Origin: Shimazuella alba
Lineage (GTDB): Bacteria; Bacillota; Bacilli; Thermoactinomycetales; Thermoactinomycetaceae
Direction of reading: 5' to 3'
NCBI RefSeq assembly: GCF_009831235.1
Contig: NZ_WUUL01000011.1
Coordinates: 62,001-126,000, forward strand
Length of the DNA stretch: 64,000 bases
The first letter of the stretch is position 1. The number at the start of each line of letters is the position of its first letter. The notes beneath the pieces were generated by a model that was given only the letters and a program-made list of their open reading frames with translations, was not told the DNA's origin and made no database searches. Position numbers and translations under genes: made by a program. Positions 17,903 to 25,875 of this stretch are shown one piece after another.

Positions 17903-19030
17903 TCATTCCGATAAATCTTCTGAAGGCAAGTAAACGGTAAATGTCGTTCCCTCGTCAGGCTGACTTACTACATCGATAAAACCACCATGGGCTTTAACAA
18001 ATTGGTGGGCAATGGACAATCCAATCCCCGTTCCGCCTGTATGCCGTGAACGGGCCTTTTCAACCCGATAAAAACGATCGAACAAGTGTGGAAGTTCTTC
18101 CTTGGGTATACCAATTCCGGTGTCGCTTACGGAAACACATGTGTAAACCTTATGTTGATCTACAACCTCTTCTTTGATATCAACCGTTATCATTCCGCCT
18201 TTCGGAGTATAGCGGATTGCATTGCTCAACAAATTGATAAATACTTGTGTTATTCGTCTAGCATCGACTTTTGTAATCACAGGTTTTGAGTAGGAAGAGA
18301 GGCTAATCCTCAATCCGTTCTCTTCGGCCTCCATCTCTACATCATTCACGATTTGTTTCAGTTTTGTCGTCAGATCGATCGGCTTGCAATCCAAACGCAG
18401 CCGTCCTGCTTCGGCCAACGACAAAAGATGAAGATCATCAACTAACAAACTCAAACGGATCACTTCGTCATGAAGTCTAAGCAGCATTTCAGGGGAAACA
18501 TGCTGACTCGCTTGCTGAGTATTTTCCAACTTTAATTGCATAATAGAAAGCGGAGTGCGAAGCTCATGAGCGACATCCGCAAACATCCTCTTTCGCACAT
18601 TCTCGGCTTCACGTAAGCGAAACGTCATATCGTTGAATGTCTGGACGACTTTCCCGTATTTGTCCCTAGATTCCATCGGAACGTTCACATTGAGATCTCC
18701 TTTTGCAACTTGTTCAATAGAGGTAATCAGTTTTCGAAGCGGAAGTGTGATGACTCCCGATATCCATAGACTAAAATACAGGCCCGTTGCAATAAAAAAT
18801 ACGGCTATCCCAACCCCCATCAGCTTCATTTTGTCAATTACATACGTCTTCAACATCTCCATTTGATGATCGGGTGAGGCGCTCAAAAAAGCCTTTCCGA
18901 TTTGTTCCTTCTGAAAATCATCGAACACAAGTGCCAGATAAACTTGATAGCTAAAGATGTGAGACAGGGTAATGATCAGGACGAGTAGTCCCATGTAACC
19001 AAAGGTTTTTTGACGTACGGTCATTTTCAT
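17903..19030 (-). CDS. Sensor histidine kinase, two-helix HAMP type
   Basis: A membrane sensor kinase of 375 residues. Two transmembrane helices (about 10-30 and 72-95) bracket a short extracellular segment. A HAMP linker follows, then the HisKA box FADVAHELRTPLS carrying the phosphorylated His, N-box NLLSNAIRYTPKGG, DTGIGIP, and GGTGIGLSI in the ATPase domain. The gene is complete and overlaps the end of the response-regulator gene by four bases (ATGA). The short sensor loop suggests cell-envelope or small-molecule sensing, which is inferred. Its cognate regulator gene is frameshifted, so the system may be non-functional. A transposon sits just downstream. Confidence 0.92.
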   Translation of the reverse strand: MKMTVRQKTFGYMGLLVLIITLSHIFSYQVYLALVFDDFQKEQIGKAFLSASPDHQMEMLKTYVIDKMKLMGVGIAVFFIATGLYFSLWISGVITLPLRKLITSIEQVAKGDLNVNVPMESRDKYGKVVQTFNDMTFRLREAENVRKRMFADVAHELRTPLSIMQLKLENTQQASQHVSPEMLLRLHDEVIRLSLLVDDLHLLSLAEAGRLRLDCKPIDLTTKLKQIVNDVEMEAEENGLRISLSSYSKPVITKVDARRITQVFINLLSNAIRYTPKGGMITVDIKEEVVDQHKVYTCVSVSDTGIGIPKEELPHLFDRFYRVEKARSRHTGGTGIGLSIAHQFVKAHGGFIDVVSQPDEGTTFTVYLPSEDLSE

Positions 19031-19705
19031 GTCTGCTCACCGAACCGATAACCGAAGCCGTATAGCGTCTGGATATATCTCGGATTGGCGGGAGCGTCTC
19101 CCAATTTTCGGCGAAGGTTTCGAATATGGGAATCCATCGTTCGTTCATAACCCATATATTCGTCCCCGAGTGCGACTTTCAATAACTGCAGGCGGCTAAA
19201 AACAATGCCAGGACGTGCAGCCAATGTGTTTAAATTCGGTCGGTGTTAGTTGGATTTCTTGGTCGTCTTTGTATACTTGGCATTTGGCTTCGGAAATGGT
19301 CAAGTTGCCTCTTTTCAAAATCTGAGGCTTATTTTCAGCCCCATGCAAGCGCCGAAGTAAAGCCCGGATTCGCGTAGACAGCTCACGCAAACTAAAAGGC
19401 TTTGTCAAATAATCATCTGCACCGATTTCCAAACCAACGATTTTATCCGATTCTTCTGATCGGGCTGTGACCATAATAATGCCGCAATTCGATATTTGCC
19501 TTAACTCGCGGCAAACATCAAGACCGCTCTTTTCGGGAAGCATCCAATCGAGCACAACGAGTTCTGGTTGCTCTAATTGAGCGAGCTCAAGTGCTTCTCT
19601 TCCGTTTTGGCAGGTATGGACTTGAAACCCTTCACGCTGCAGATAAGTTTGTATTTCTTCCAGCATGTATCTCTCGTCCTCTACAATCATCAATTTTGGC
19701 TCCAT
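19027..19705 (-). pseudogene. OmpR-type response regulator, frameshifted
   Basis: The receiver domain (MEPKLMIVEDERYMLEE, phospho-acceptor Asp in LVVLDWMLPEKSG, Lys in LTKPFSLREL) and the start of the winged-helix domain (QVYKDDQEIQLTPTEFK) are in one frame. The rest of the DNA-binding domain (LAARPGIVFSRLQLLKVALG ... YIQTLYGFGYRFGEQT) is in another. The break is at about 19225, where the expected residues between TEFK and TLAARPG are missing, consistent with a small deletion that is not a multiple of three. The ATG at 19705 has a GAAGGA site upstream. Without frame repair the regulator could not bind DNA. A sequencing error is the alternative. Confidence 0.85.
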
Positions 19706-19819
19706 TTTAATTTCATCCTTCCAATACACAGAAATTCTTTATCATATTATATCGTGTGATTGTTGGGATAACGAAAAGATTCACAAGAATAGATAAAAAT
19801 CTGCATAAGTTCTCGATAT

Positions 19820-19892
19820 TTATTCTGTAAATTAACGATGAAAGAACGGACTCGGCGAGCAATGGACATTTAATCCGTTCGCAAGGAGGCAG
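19820..19892 (+). repeat. Leader repeat copy A, encoding a short Arg-rich peptide
   Basis: This copy agrees with copy B (21545-21615) at 58 of 71 aligned positions plus a 2-nt gap. It contains an ATG frame at 19838-19873 encoding MKERTRRAMDI. GAACGGA (19844-19850, inside the peptide frame) pairs with TCCGTTC (19874-19880), just before a GGAGG. This resembles a translational or transcriptional attenuator. It lies upstream of the alpha/beta hydrolase and divergent from the response regulator. No clear ribosome site precedes the peptide. Confidence 0.6.
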
Positions 19893-19998
19893 CGAGAAAT
19901 TCAATACTAACACGAAAGATATTTTGTTATATTACACATCTAGTGAAACCCAAAGATCTCTGCTTTGCTCAATAGGTAGAGAAAAGGAGTTACCTTCT

Positions 19999-20067
19999 AT
20001 GAAAAATGAATCACTGATCGTAAAAATCTCTCTGGGTGCAAGGCATCCAAAGGAAGGATGTCTGTGA
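19999..20067 (+). CDS. 22-residue upstream ORF coupled to the hydrolase
   Basis: AAAGGAG lies ten bases before an ATG that opens MKNESLIVKISLGARHPKEG plus two residues. The stop TGA at 20065-20067 overlaps the ATG of the next gene (TGATG), the classic arrangement for translational coupling. It could be a leader peptide or simply a coupling ORF. Confidence 0.4.
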   Translation: MKNESLIVKISLGARHPKEGCL

Positions 20068-21521
20068 TGAGACTTATTGAATTAATACTACTGTTTGCCA
20101 ATTTACTGGCTTTTTTTTCCTTGGTAATCCCATTGAAACAGTCAATAAAGTGGGCGCAATATTTGGCTCTCGTTCCGTTACCAATAGTTGGTATTCAGGT
20201 ACTGGTGGAGGGTTCTCGTTGGGGAATAATCCCAGCTTATATCATGAGTGGAATATTTTTTGTGGCCTGGTTAGCTAAAAATACTGTGCGAAAGCCTAAA
20301 CTTGGTGAAACAGGCATGATTAAGCGACTTGCCTCCGGTTTTACGATTAGTCTAGGAGCACTGAGTCTGATAGTTTCTTCCGTTCTACCGTTTCTTTTTC
20401 CTGTATTCAACTTACCACAACCGTCAGGACCTAACCAAATCGGTACATTGATCTATCATTGGGTAGATAAAAATCGTCCAGAGATTTTCACAGATAATCC
20501 CAAAGATCGTCGTGAGATCATGGTACAGATTTGGTATCCTGCCAAAGAAAATCTATCATCGCCGCACGCTCCCTACATTCAGGAGACAGAACCCTTAGCG
20601 TCAGTTGCCCGTATGAAAGGTTTGCCGGGATTTATCTTTGAGCAATTAAAGTACGTTAAGACTCATGCTATTCCTTCTGCAACAGTGTCGACAGTTAAGT
20701 CTAAATATCCAGTGCTAATTTTTTCAGCTGCGCGTGGCGGTTTTCGTCAACAAAACACTCAAATATTTGAGGAGTTGGCGTCACATGGATACATTGTGGC
20801 TTCCATCGATCACCCTTATACCGCTGGCGGAGTAAAATTTCCTGATGGTCGTTTGATTTCTCTTGACTCTCGCCTTTTTCCCGGGACTAAAAGTGATTTG
20901 CCAGATGACCGCAACTTTTTTGACAATACTGTTGTTCCCTATCTCGCCAAGGACATTATGTTTTCACTTGATCAACTCACAGCCTTAAACCAGTCTGATC
21001 CGAAAGGAATCCTGACTGGACGATTGGATCTTAAGCATGTTGGTATGATTGGACATTCACTGGGTGGTCTTATAGGTGCTGAAGCCAGTTACTTAGATCC
21101 ACGTTTGCGTGCCTTTATAGCGTTGGATGTTCATATGCCTGCCAATGTGATTCGTTCTGGTTTAAAGCAACCAACTATGTTTATCGGTCGTGAAGCTAAG
21201 TGGATGAAGATGGAGGGGTGGTCGAAAGAGGATATAGATTTGACTCAAACGACTATGAGGTCAGTTTACAAGAAACTGCCAAAAGACGGTTACTTAATTA
21301 TGATACCTGGCACTTTTCACGTAAACTTTACTGATGCGTCACTTTACTCACCACTGATGTCATGGGCAGGTCTAACCGGACCAATCGATGGCGATCGGGC
21401 AAACAGTATCATTAATTCTTACACATTGGCGTTTTTTAATAAGTATCTAAAGAGTAAGCCAGCAAAACTGCTTGATGAACCATCAAAACAATATCCTGAA
21501 GTGCACTTTGAAAAACGGTGA
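20067..21521 (+). CDS. Membrane-anchored alpha/beta hydrolase (PAF-acetylhydrolase-like)
   Basis: About 484 residues. The first 120 residues contain roughly four hydrophobic helices (LIELILLFANLLAFFSLVIP and others). An alpha/beta hydrolase domain of the platelet-activating-factor acetylhydrolase II/dienelactone hydrolase type follows, with a strand YPVLIFSAARGG, the nucleophile elbow GHSLGG and a late His in IPGTFHVNFTD. It probably hydrolyses lipid or ester substrates outside the membrane or at its face; the substrate is unknown. The ATG at 20067 is preferred to 20058 because the AAGGAAGG site abuts the latter and because of the TGATG overlap. The gene sits between two copies of the leader repeat. 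Confidence 0.8.
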   Translation: MRLIELILLFANLLAFFSLVIPLKQSIKWAQYLALVPLPIVGIQVLVEGSRWGIIPAYIMSGIFFVAWLAKNTVRKPKLGETGMIKRLASGFTISLGALSLIVSSVLPFLFPVFNLPQPSGPNQIGTLIYHWVDKNRPEIFTDNPKDRREIMVQIWYPAKENLSSPHAPYIQETEPLASVARMKGLPGFIFEQLKYVKTHAIPSATVSTVKSKYPVLIFSAARGGFRQQNTQIFEELASHGYIVASIDHPYTAGGVKFPDGRLISLDSRLFPGTKSDLPDDRNFFDNTVVPYLAKDIMFSLDQLTALNQSDPKGILTGRLDLKHVGMIGHSLGGLIGAEASYLDPRLRAFIALDVHMPANVIRSGLKQPTMFIGREAKWMKMEGWSKEDIDLTQTTMRSVYKKLPKDGYLIMIPGTFHVNFTDASLYSPLMSWAGLTGPIDGDRANSIINSYTLAFFNKYLKSKPAKLLDEPSKQYPEVHFEKR

Positions 21522-21544
21522 CCTAGATAGACATAAGTCGATGA

Positions 21545-21615
21545 TTATTCTGTATAGTAACGATGAAAGGACGAAATAGACGTGCATAGGACTTTTAATA
21601 AGTTCGCGGAGGCAG
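21545..21615 (+). repeat. Leader repeat copy B, encoding MKGRNRRA
   Basis: Diverged copy of 19820-19892. The ATG frame at 21563-21589 encodes MKGRNRRA and a stop. GGAGG is followed five bases later by another ATG (21619) opening a 7-codon frame MQNVLQK. It lies upstream of a flavin monooxygenase remnant. Confidence 0.6.
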
Positions 21616-21654
21616 ACATGCAAAATGTTCTACAAAAATAATAAAACCTATGAG

Positions 21655-21934
21655 GTGTATACAAATAACCCACGAATTCTAATTTCAGGTGCAAGTCAAG
21701 TATTGAGGCCTGGCTCTAGCATACTGGTTGGAACGCTATGGATTTCGTCCTACTGTGATCGAGCGAGCACCTAAGCTGCGGGAGGGTGACAATGGGGTTG
21801 ATATACGAGAACAGGAGATTGAGGTAGCAAAACGAATGGGTATTATGTCAAGAATTCAAAAGAAGGCAAGCGACACTATCCGCCTGATGAGCAGATTAAT
21901 GCAGAATATACCACGCCTTTCATCTTCCAATTGA
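21655..21934 (+). pseudogene. FAD-dependent monooxygenase N-terminal remnant
   Basis: A GTG frame reads VYTNNPRILISGAS, the first strand and start of the FAD-binding loop. After a frame disruption near 21700 it continues LALAYWLERYGFRPTVIERA and then PKLREGDNGVDIREQEIEVA, as in TetX/PHBH-type aromatic hydroxylases. Only about 90 residues survive; the rest of a roughly 400-residue enzyme is missing. It stands directly downstream of leader repeat B, so the leader once controlled it. Confidence 0.75.
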
Positions 21935-22053
21935 GAATTTAGTAGTGATACCAAAAAATAATTAAGTAAAATTTAATCTAATTACTAAAAACATCTGCTG
22001 ATATGGAAATTTTGCAAATAGTGAACCAACAAAGGTTTGAAAGGCACTTCTTA

Positions 22054-22110
22054 AAGTATACTTTTTCTAGGGGAAAGAAAATGAACCCAATTAATCAAAG
22101 AAGTATACTT
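22054..22110 (+). promoter_or_regulatory. Pair of identical 10-bp palindromes upstream of an ABC operon
   Basis: AAGTATACTT occurs at 22054-22063 and at 22101-22110, each flanked by A/T, 47 bases centre to centre and about 50 bases before the promoter at 22162. This spacing suggests an operator for a dimeric repressor. The rest of the 308-base gap (21935-22242) shows no gene. Confidence 0.4.
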
Positions 22111-22161
22111 TCTTTAGATTCTTTAAGATGAATAAAAATCCGACTAATGCAGTTGGTTTTA

Positions 22162-22189
22162 TTGACTTTGATCGCCTATTATGTATAAT
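22162..22189 (+). promoter_or_regulatory. Promoter of the substrate-binding lipoprotein gene
   Basis: TTGACT (22162-22167) and a perfect TATAAT (22184-22189) with a 16-base spacer, 53 bases before the ATG. Confidence 0.65.
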
Positions 22190-22242
22190 TATATTAGTTT
22201 GGAACATGCTTTTAACAATAAGATTAAGAGGAGTCTGGGCTG

Positions 22243-23022
22243 ATGAAAAGATTAAAGTGGATAGCTCCAATTCTACTTGTTTTTGCGCTAGTAGCTGGAT
22301 GTAGTGTTGGTACTACCAATGATACATACACAAAAGTAAAAGAAAGTGGAGTATTGCTAGTTGGGACAGAAGGAACTTATAAACCTTTTAGTTATCATGA
22401 TGAAAAAACAAATGCGCTTACAGGATATGATGTAGAGGTTGCTCGTGAGGTTGGAAAACGCCTTGGACTAAGAGTCGAGTTTAAAGAAATTCCTTGGGAT
22501 GGTATGCTTACAAGTTTATCGTCCAAAAAAATTGACATGGTTGCGAATCAAGTAGGGATTAAACCAGAGAGGCAAAAGAAATTTGATTTTTCCACTCCTT
22601 ATACGATTTCCTATGCCCAAATTGTAGTGAAAAACGATAATACATCGATTAAGACTCTTCAAGATGTGAAAGGCAAGAAATCTGGTCAAACCACTACCAG
22701 TAACTATGGGAAAATGGCGCAAGATGCTGGGGCAACTATTGTTCCTTATGAAGATATGATGAGTGCGATGCGAGATGTAGCAGCGGGAAGAATCGAAATG
22801 AGTATGAATGATCGTTTGGCGATTGCTGAAATGATGAAACAAACGAAGCTTCCACTAAAAACAGTAGGGGAACCTGTAGAAAAATCTTCTTCCGCATTTG
22901 CTTTTCCAAAAGATAGCAAGAAGTTAGTGGATGAAGTGAACAAAGCATTAGAAGATATGAAAAAAGATGGTACCCTCGCAAAAATTTCTAATAAATATTT
23001 TGGAATTGATGCTTCAAAATAA
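22243..23022 (+). CDS. Amino-acid ABC transporter substrate-binding lipoprotein
   Basis: Extracellular solute receptor of a polar/sulfur amino-acid importer. The 259-residue protein has a lipoprotein signal (MKRLKWIAPILLVFALVAGC, lipobox LVAGC with lipidated Cys20) followed by a family 3 periplasmic-binding fold. Visible motifs are GVLLVGTEGTYKPFSYHDE, TGYDVEVAREVGKRLG and FDFSTPYTISYAQIVV. AGAGGAG precedes the ATG. The permease and ATPase genes lie about 1 kb downstream, separated by a convergent EamA gene. The ligand cannot be fixed; cystine-type binding proteins look similar. Confidence 0.9.
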   Translation: MKRLKWIAPILLVFALVAGCSVGTTNDTYTKVKESGVLLVGTEGTYKPFSYHDEKTNALTGYDVEVAREVGKRLGLRVEFKEIPWDGMLTSLSSKKIDMVANQVGIKPERQKKFDFSTPYTISYAQIVVKNDNTSIKTLQDVKGKKSGQTTTSNYGKMAQDAGATIVPYEDMMSAMRDVAAGRIEMSMNDRLAIAEMMKQTKLPLKTVGEPVEKSSSAFAFPKDSKKLVDEVNKALEDMKKDGTLAKISNKYFGIDASK

Positions 23023-23025
23023 TAC

Positions 23026-23057
23026 AAAAAGTAGTTGATGATGATCAACTACTTTTT
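23026..23057. terminator. Bidirectional terminator
   Basis: A 14-bp perfect stem (23026-23039 with 23044-23057) around GATG has A/T ends that give U-tracts both ways. The convergent EamA stop lies inside it. Confidence 0.85.
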
Positions 23058-23956
23058 CCAACTTTATTCGCATGCCAAACACCTATCAGCATGGTAAAAG
23101 TACCAATAATTTGGATCATAGTAAGTGTTTCTTGAATAAGTAGATGAGCTAATAAAAACCCAACGATTGGTACAAGAAAGAGAAATAATGATCCTGTGGC
23201 AGCACCAACTTTTTTTATTCCAATTGCATAACATATATTTCCTATTACGCTTGAACAAATTCCTAAATATAACTGTGTGAGCCAATAGTCTGTATGCAAA
23301 TCAGACCAGAAAACATTTTGAATATCTGGGTATGCAATAAGTAAAAGAAAAAAACTGCTAATGATCATTGCATAAGAAGTTCCGACCAATATATTTATCT
23401 TGGAAAATATTTCTTTTCCGAGCAAGGTATAGAGTATCCATGAAAAAACGGATAGGAATAAAATGATAATCCCAATGATTCGTGTAGAATGAAAGGAATC
23501 GACTTCTAAAAGAGGATAAAAGAAAAAGGAGCAACCAAGAATAGAAATACTAACTCCAATCCATTGATTTTTGGAGATGGGCGTTTTAAAAAAATAAACG
23601 ATAAGAACGGTGAAAATGGGTATGAAAGCAGTCTCGATAAAAATGCTATCAATGACATTTGTCCGAGCTAAACCTTCTAAATAAAACCAGTTGTAGATAC
23701 CTAATGCGAGACCCATAGTCAGGAAAATAAGATGATCTTTTCTAGTTAGTCGTGTAAAAGTAGACCAATGATAGATCAAAATAAAAAGGGAACAAATAGC
23801 TACAATAAAAAATCGAGTAAATACAGCAACTGAAGGTACTACTTGGTCAATAGGTATTTTAGATAATACATATCCACTTCCCCAAAAGATAACAGAGATG
23901 GATAAGTAGAAGTATCCCATAGAAAATCTATCAAACAAGGAAATTCCCCTATTCAT
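23045..23956 (-). CDS. EamA/DMT-family transporter
   Basis: A ten-helix drug/metabolite superfamily permease of about 300 residues, with two EamA repeats: FSMGYFYLSISVIFWGSGYV in the first half and IIGIIILFLSVFSWILYTLL in the second. The substrate may be an amino acid or another metabolite; it is not predictable. No good ribosome site precedes the first ATG (23956). A TTG five codons in has AGGGGAA upstream and may be the true start. It is inserted, in opposite orientation, between an ABC receptor gene and its permease-ATPase pair. Confidence 0.85.
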   Translation of the reverse strand: MNRGISLFDRFSMGYFYLSISVIFWGSGYVLSKIPIDQVVPSVAVFTRFFIVAICSLFILIYHWSTFTRLTRKDHLIFLTMGLALGIYNWFYLEGLARTNVIDSIFIETAFIPIFTVLIVYFFKTPISKNQWIGVSISILGCSFFFYPLLEVDSFHSTRIIGIIILFLSVFSWILYTLLGKEIFSKINILVGTSYAMIISSFFLLLIAYPDIQNVFWSDLHTDYWLTQLYLGICSSVIGNICYAIGIKKVGAATGSLFLFLVPIVGFLLAHLLIQETLTMIQIIGTFTMLIGVWHANKVGKSS

Positions 23957-24045
23957 AATAGTCTTAAAACATCCAATTTGATTATACGTTATCTATAAAT
24001 CAAAATAAATACCTTACATAGAAACAGAAAAAAGGTGAGGAAAAT

Positions 24046-24732
24046 ATGAATTGGAATGCCATACAATGGAATAATCTATTTGATTTCCAATTAGCACAAG
24101 ACTCTGCGTGGTTTGTACTCCAAGGGTTAAAATATACCATCCTCATAACCATCATTACGATGGTTATCGGGTTATTATTAGGCCTGATCGTGGCATTAAT
24201 GAGAATGTCTTCCTCCAAAATACTAAGGTATCCAGCAAGAGCCTATATCTCGATTATTCGTGGTACTCCACTATTGGTGCAATTATTTATCTTATATTTT
24301 GGATTACCGGTCATCGGACTAAATTTAACCCCATTTCTTGCAGCAGTAATCGGTTTATCACTCAATGTAGGAGGATATTCCGCAGAGACGTTTCGTGGAG
24401 CATTATTGGCGATTCCAAAAGGTCAGTGGGAAGCAGCATATTCCATTAATATGTCGTATAGCAAAGCATTAAGACGTATTGTGATGCCACAAGCACTTCG
24501 TGTAGCACTTCCATCGCTGGCAAATACATTATTGAGTTTGGTAAAAGACACTTCTCTACTTTCTATGATTACAGTACCAGAAATGCTGTATCAAGCGAAA
24601 ATCATCGGTGGCAGGGAATTTGATTATTTAACCATGTACATATTGGTTGCTATTTTTTATTGGATTGTTTGTACCATTCTCGCATGGGTTCAAGATCGCT
24701 TGGAAGATCGCTATGGGAAGTTTACGAAGTAG
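24046..24732 (+). CDS. Amino-acid ABC transporter permease
   Basis: Inner-membrane channel subunit of the HisM/GlnP type, 228 residues. It has five or so helices and the EAA loop EAAYSINMSYSKALRRIVMP, which contacts the ATPase. The segment GLNLTPFLAAVIGLSLNVGG and the motif ETFRGALLAIPKGQWEA are characteristic of polar amino-acid permeases. GGTGAGG precedes the ATG. The ATPase gene follows 12 bases downstream. It presumably works with the lipoprotein at 22243. Confidence 0.92.
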   Translation: MNWNAIQWNNLFDFQLAQDSAWFVLQGLKYTILITIITMVIGLLLGLIVALMRMSSSKILRYPARAYISIIRGTPLLVQLFILYFGLPVIGLNLTPFLAAVIGLSLNVGGYSAETFRGALLAIPKGQWEAAYSINMSYSKALRRIVMPQALRVALPSLANTLLSLVKDTSLLSMITVPEMLYQAKIIGGREFDYLTMYILVAIFYWIVCTILAWVQDRLEDRYGKFTK

Positions 24733-24744
24733 GAGGAAATGAGA

Positions 24745-25497
24745 ATGGATATGATTCAAGTTACCAATTTAGTGAAACGGTTTGATGATCAAGAAGTGCT
24801 ACATGGAATGGATGTAACAGTTAAAAGAGGAGAAGTACTTGCAATTATTGGACCTAGTGGCTCTGGAAAGTCGACTTTTTTGCGCTGTTTAAATTTATTG
24901 GAACTTCCAACCATGGGCTCCATTCAAATAGATAATGTGATCCTTTCTTTTCAAGAACATAAGCGAATTGCTGATCGAGAAATTCGGAAATTAAGAGGAA
25001 AAACAGGGATGGTTTTTCAAAGTTTTCATCTGTTTCCTCATATGACGGCAAAGCAAAATGTGATGGAAGGACCAATTCAAGTAAAAGGGATAAGCACCAG
25101 CAGGGCAGTGTCTCTTGCAGAGCATTTATTAATACAAGTAGGTTTAAAGGATAAGCAAGATGCCTATCCAGATCAATTATCTGGTGGACAGCAACAACGT
25201 GTTGCCATTGCTCGTGCGCTTGCAATGGAACCAGAGGTTTTATTACTAGATGAACCTACCTCAGCACTTGATCCAGAGTTAGTAGGAGAAGTATTAGCGA
25301 CGATTCGACAACTTGCAAAAGGAAATCAAACCATGTTGATTGTAACGCATGAGTTATCGTTTGCTAGAGAGGTAGCAGATCGAATTCTTTTCATTGATCA
25401 AGGACAAATTGTAGAACAAGGCAGACCACAAGATATTTTTGAGTATCCGCAAAAGGATCGAACAAAGCAATTTTTGGAAAGATTTAATCAGTTGTGA
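24745..25497 (+). CDS. Amino-acid ABC transporter ATP-binding protein
   Basis: Nucleotide-binding subunit of about 250 residues. Walker A is GPSGSGKST, the Q-loop MVFQSFHLFPHMT, the signature LSGGQQQRVAIARAL, and Walker B LLLDEPTSALDPE, with switch His in VTHELSF. It belongs to the GlnQ/HisP group. The ATG at 24745 is chosen because AGGAGG (24731-24736) is eight bases upstream; the ATG at 24739 is too close. It is the last gene of the importer. A separate promoter for the next small gene overlaps its stop codon. Confidence 0.93.
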   Translation: MDMIQVTNLVKRFDDQEVLHGMDVTVKRGEVLAIIGPSGSGKSTFLRCLNLLELPTMGSIQIDNVILSFQEHKRIADREIRKLRGKTGMVFQSFHLFPHMTAKQNVMEGPIQVKGISTSRAVSLAEHLLIQVGLKDKQDAYPDQLSGGQQQRVAIARALAMEPEVLLLDEPTSALDPELVGEVLATIRQLAKGNQTMLIVTHELSFAREVADRILFIDQGQIVEQGRPQDIFEYPQKDRTKQFLERFNQL

Positions 25498-25520
25498 TTT
25501 TCATGCGAAATTAGTATGAT
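25492..25520 (+). promoter_or_regulatory. Promoter of the small G+C-rich gene
   Basis: TTGTGA (25492-25497, overlapping the ATPase stop) and TATGAT (25515-25520) have 17-base spacing. Confidence 0.45.
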
Positions 25521-25554
25521 AATGATAACTCGCAAATATGGAAGGACAAGTAAG

Positions 25555-25776
25555 ATGGAGAACGTGGAGATGACTTCCCAAACGGCGTCGTCGCAGGCTA
25601 GCCAGATGACGGGCAGCGCAATTGCTGTAGGGGGAATCTCTCTCTTCTTCCTGTTTCTTGGGCTTCAGGGCTTTGGACAGGTATTCTTCTTGAGCATCTT
25701 TGCAATTTCTGCGGCGTGTGCGATTGGAGTGGGTAAGATGGCTTACCAGGACCGGGTCGAGCGACCGCAGAACTGA
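25555..25776 (+). CDS. G+C-rich small two-helix membrane protein (73 residues)
   Basis: Unrecognised. A polar Ser/Thr/Gln-rich N-terminus (MTSQTASSQASQMTG) leads into two helices (IAVGGISLFFLFLGLQ and VFFLSIFAISAACAIGVG) and a short charged tail. The in-frame ATG at 25516 falls inside the -10 box. The ATG at 25555 has AAGGA upstream, and 25570 is also possible. Codon use is much richer in G+C than the adjacent ABC genes. It has its own promoter and ends in a 10-bp perfect G+C-rich hairpin, like the unit at 9783-10009. Confidence 0.6.
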   Translation: MENVEMTSQTASSQASQMTGSAIAVGGISLFFLFLGLQGFGQVFFLSIFAISAACAIGVGKMAYQDRVERPQN

Positions 25777-25781
25777 GTGAA

Positions 25782-25806
25782 GGCTCGGACGAACCCCGTC
25801 CGAGCC
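25782..25806 (+). terminator. G+C-rich hairpin without U-tract
   Basis: GGCTCGGACG (25782-25791) and CGTCCGAGCC (25797-25806) are perfectly complementary, with the loop AACCC. It is followed by GCACAATAATAAG, so it is not a canonical intrinsic terminator. Confidence 0.6.
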
Positions 25807-25834
25807 GCACAATAATAAGGCTTGAACAATAAAG

Positions 25835-25870
25835 AGCGCCTAAGTTTTTGCTTAGGCGCTTTATCTTTTG
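25835..25870. terminator. Bidirectional terminator before yqhG
   Basis: AGCGCCTAAG (25835-25844) and CTTAGGCGCT (25851-25860) form the stem, with TTATCTTTT on plus and a T-rich TTTATTG context on minus. It ends the yqhH-yqhG transcript. Confidence 0.8.
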
Positions 25871-25875
25871 TGCTG

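Noticed and set aside
18633-18866. Plus-strand frame opposite the sensor kinase
   Set aside because: Shadow frame; the kinase HAMP and HisKA motifs occupy the same bases.
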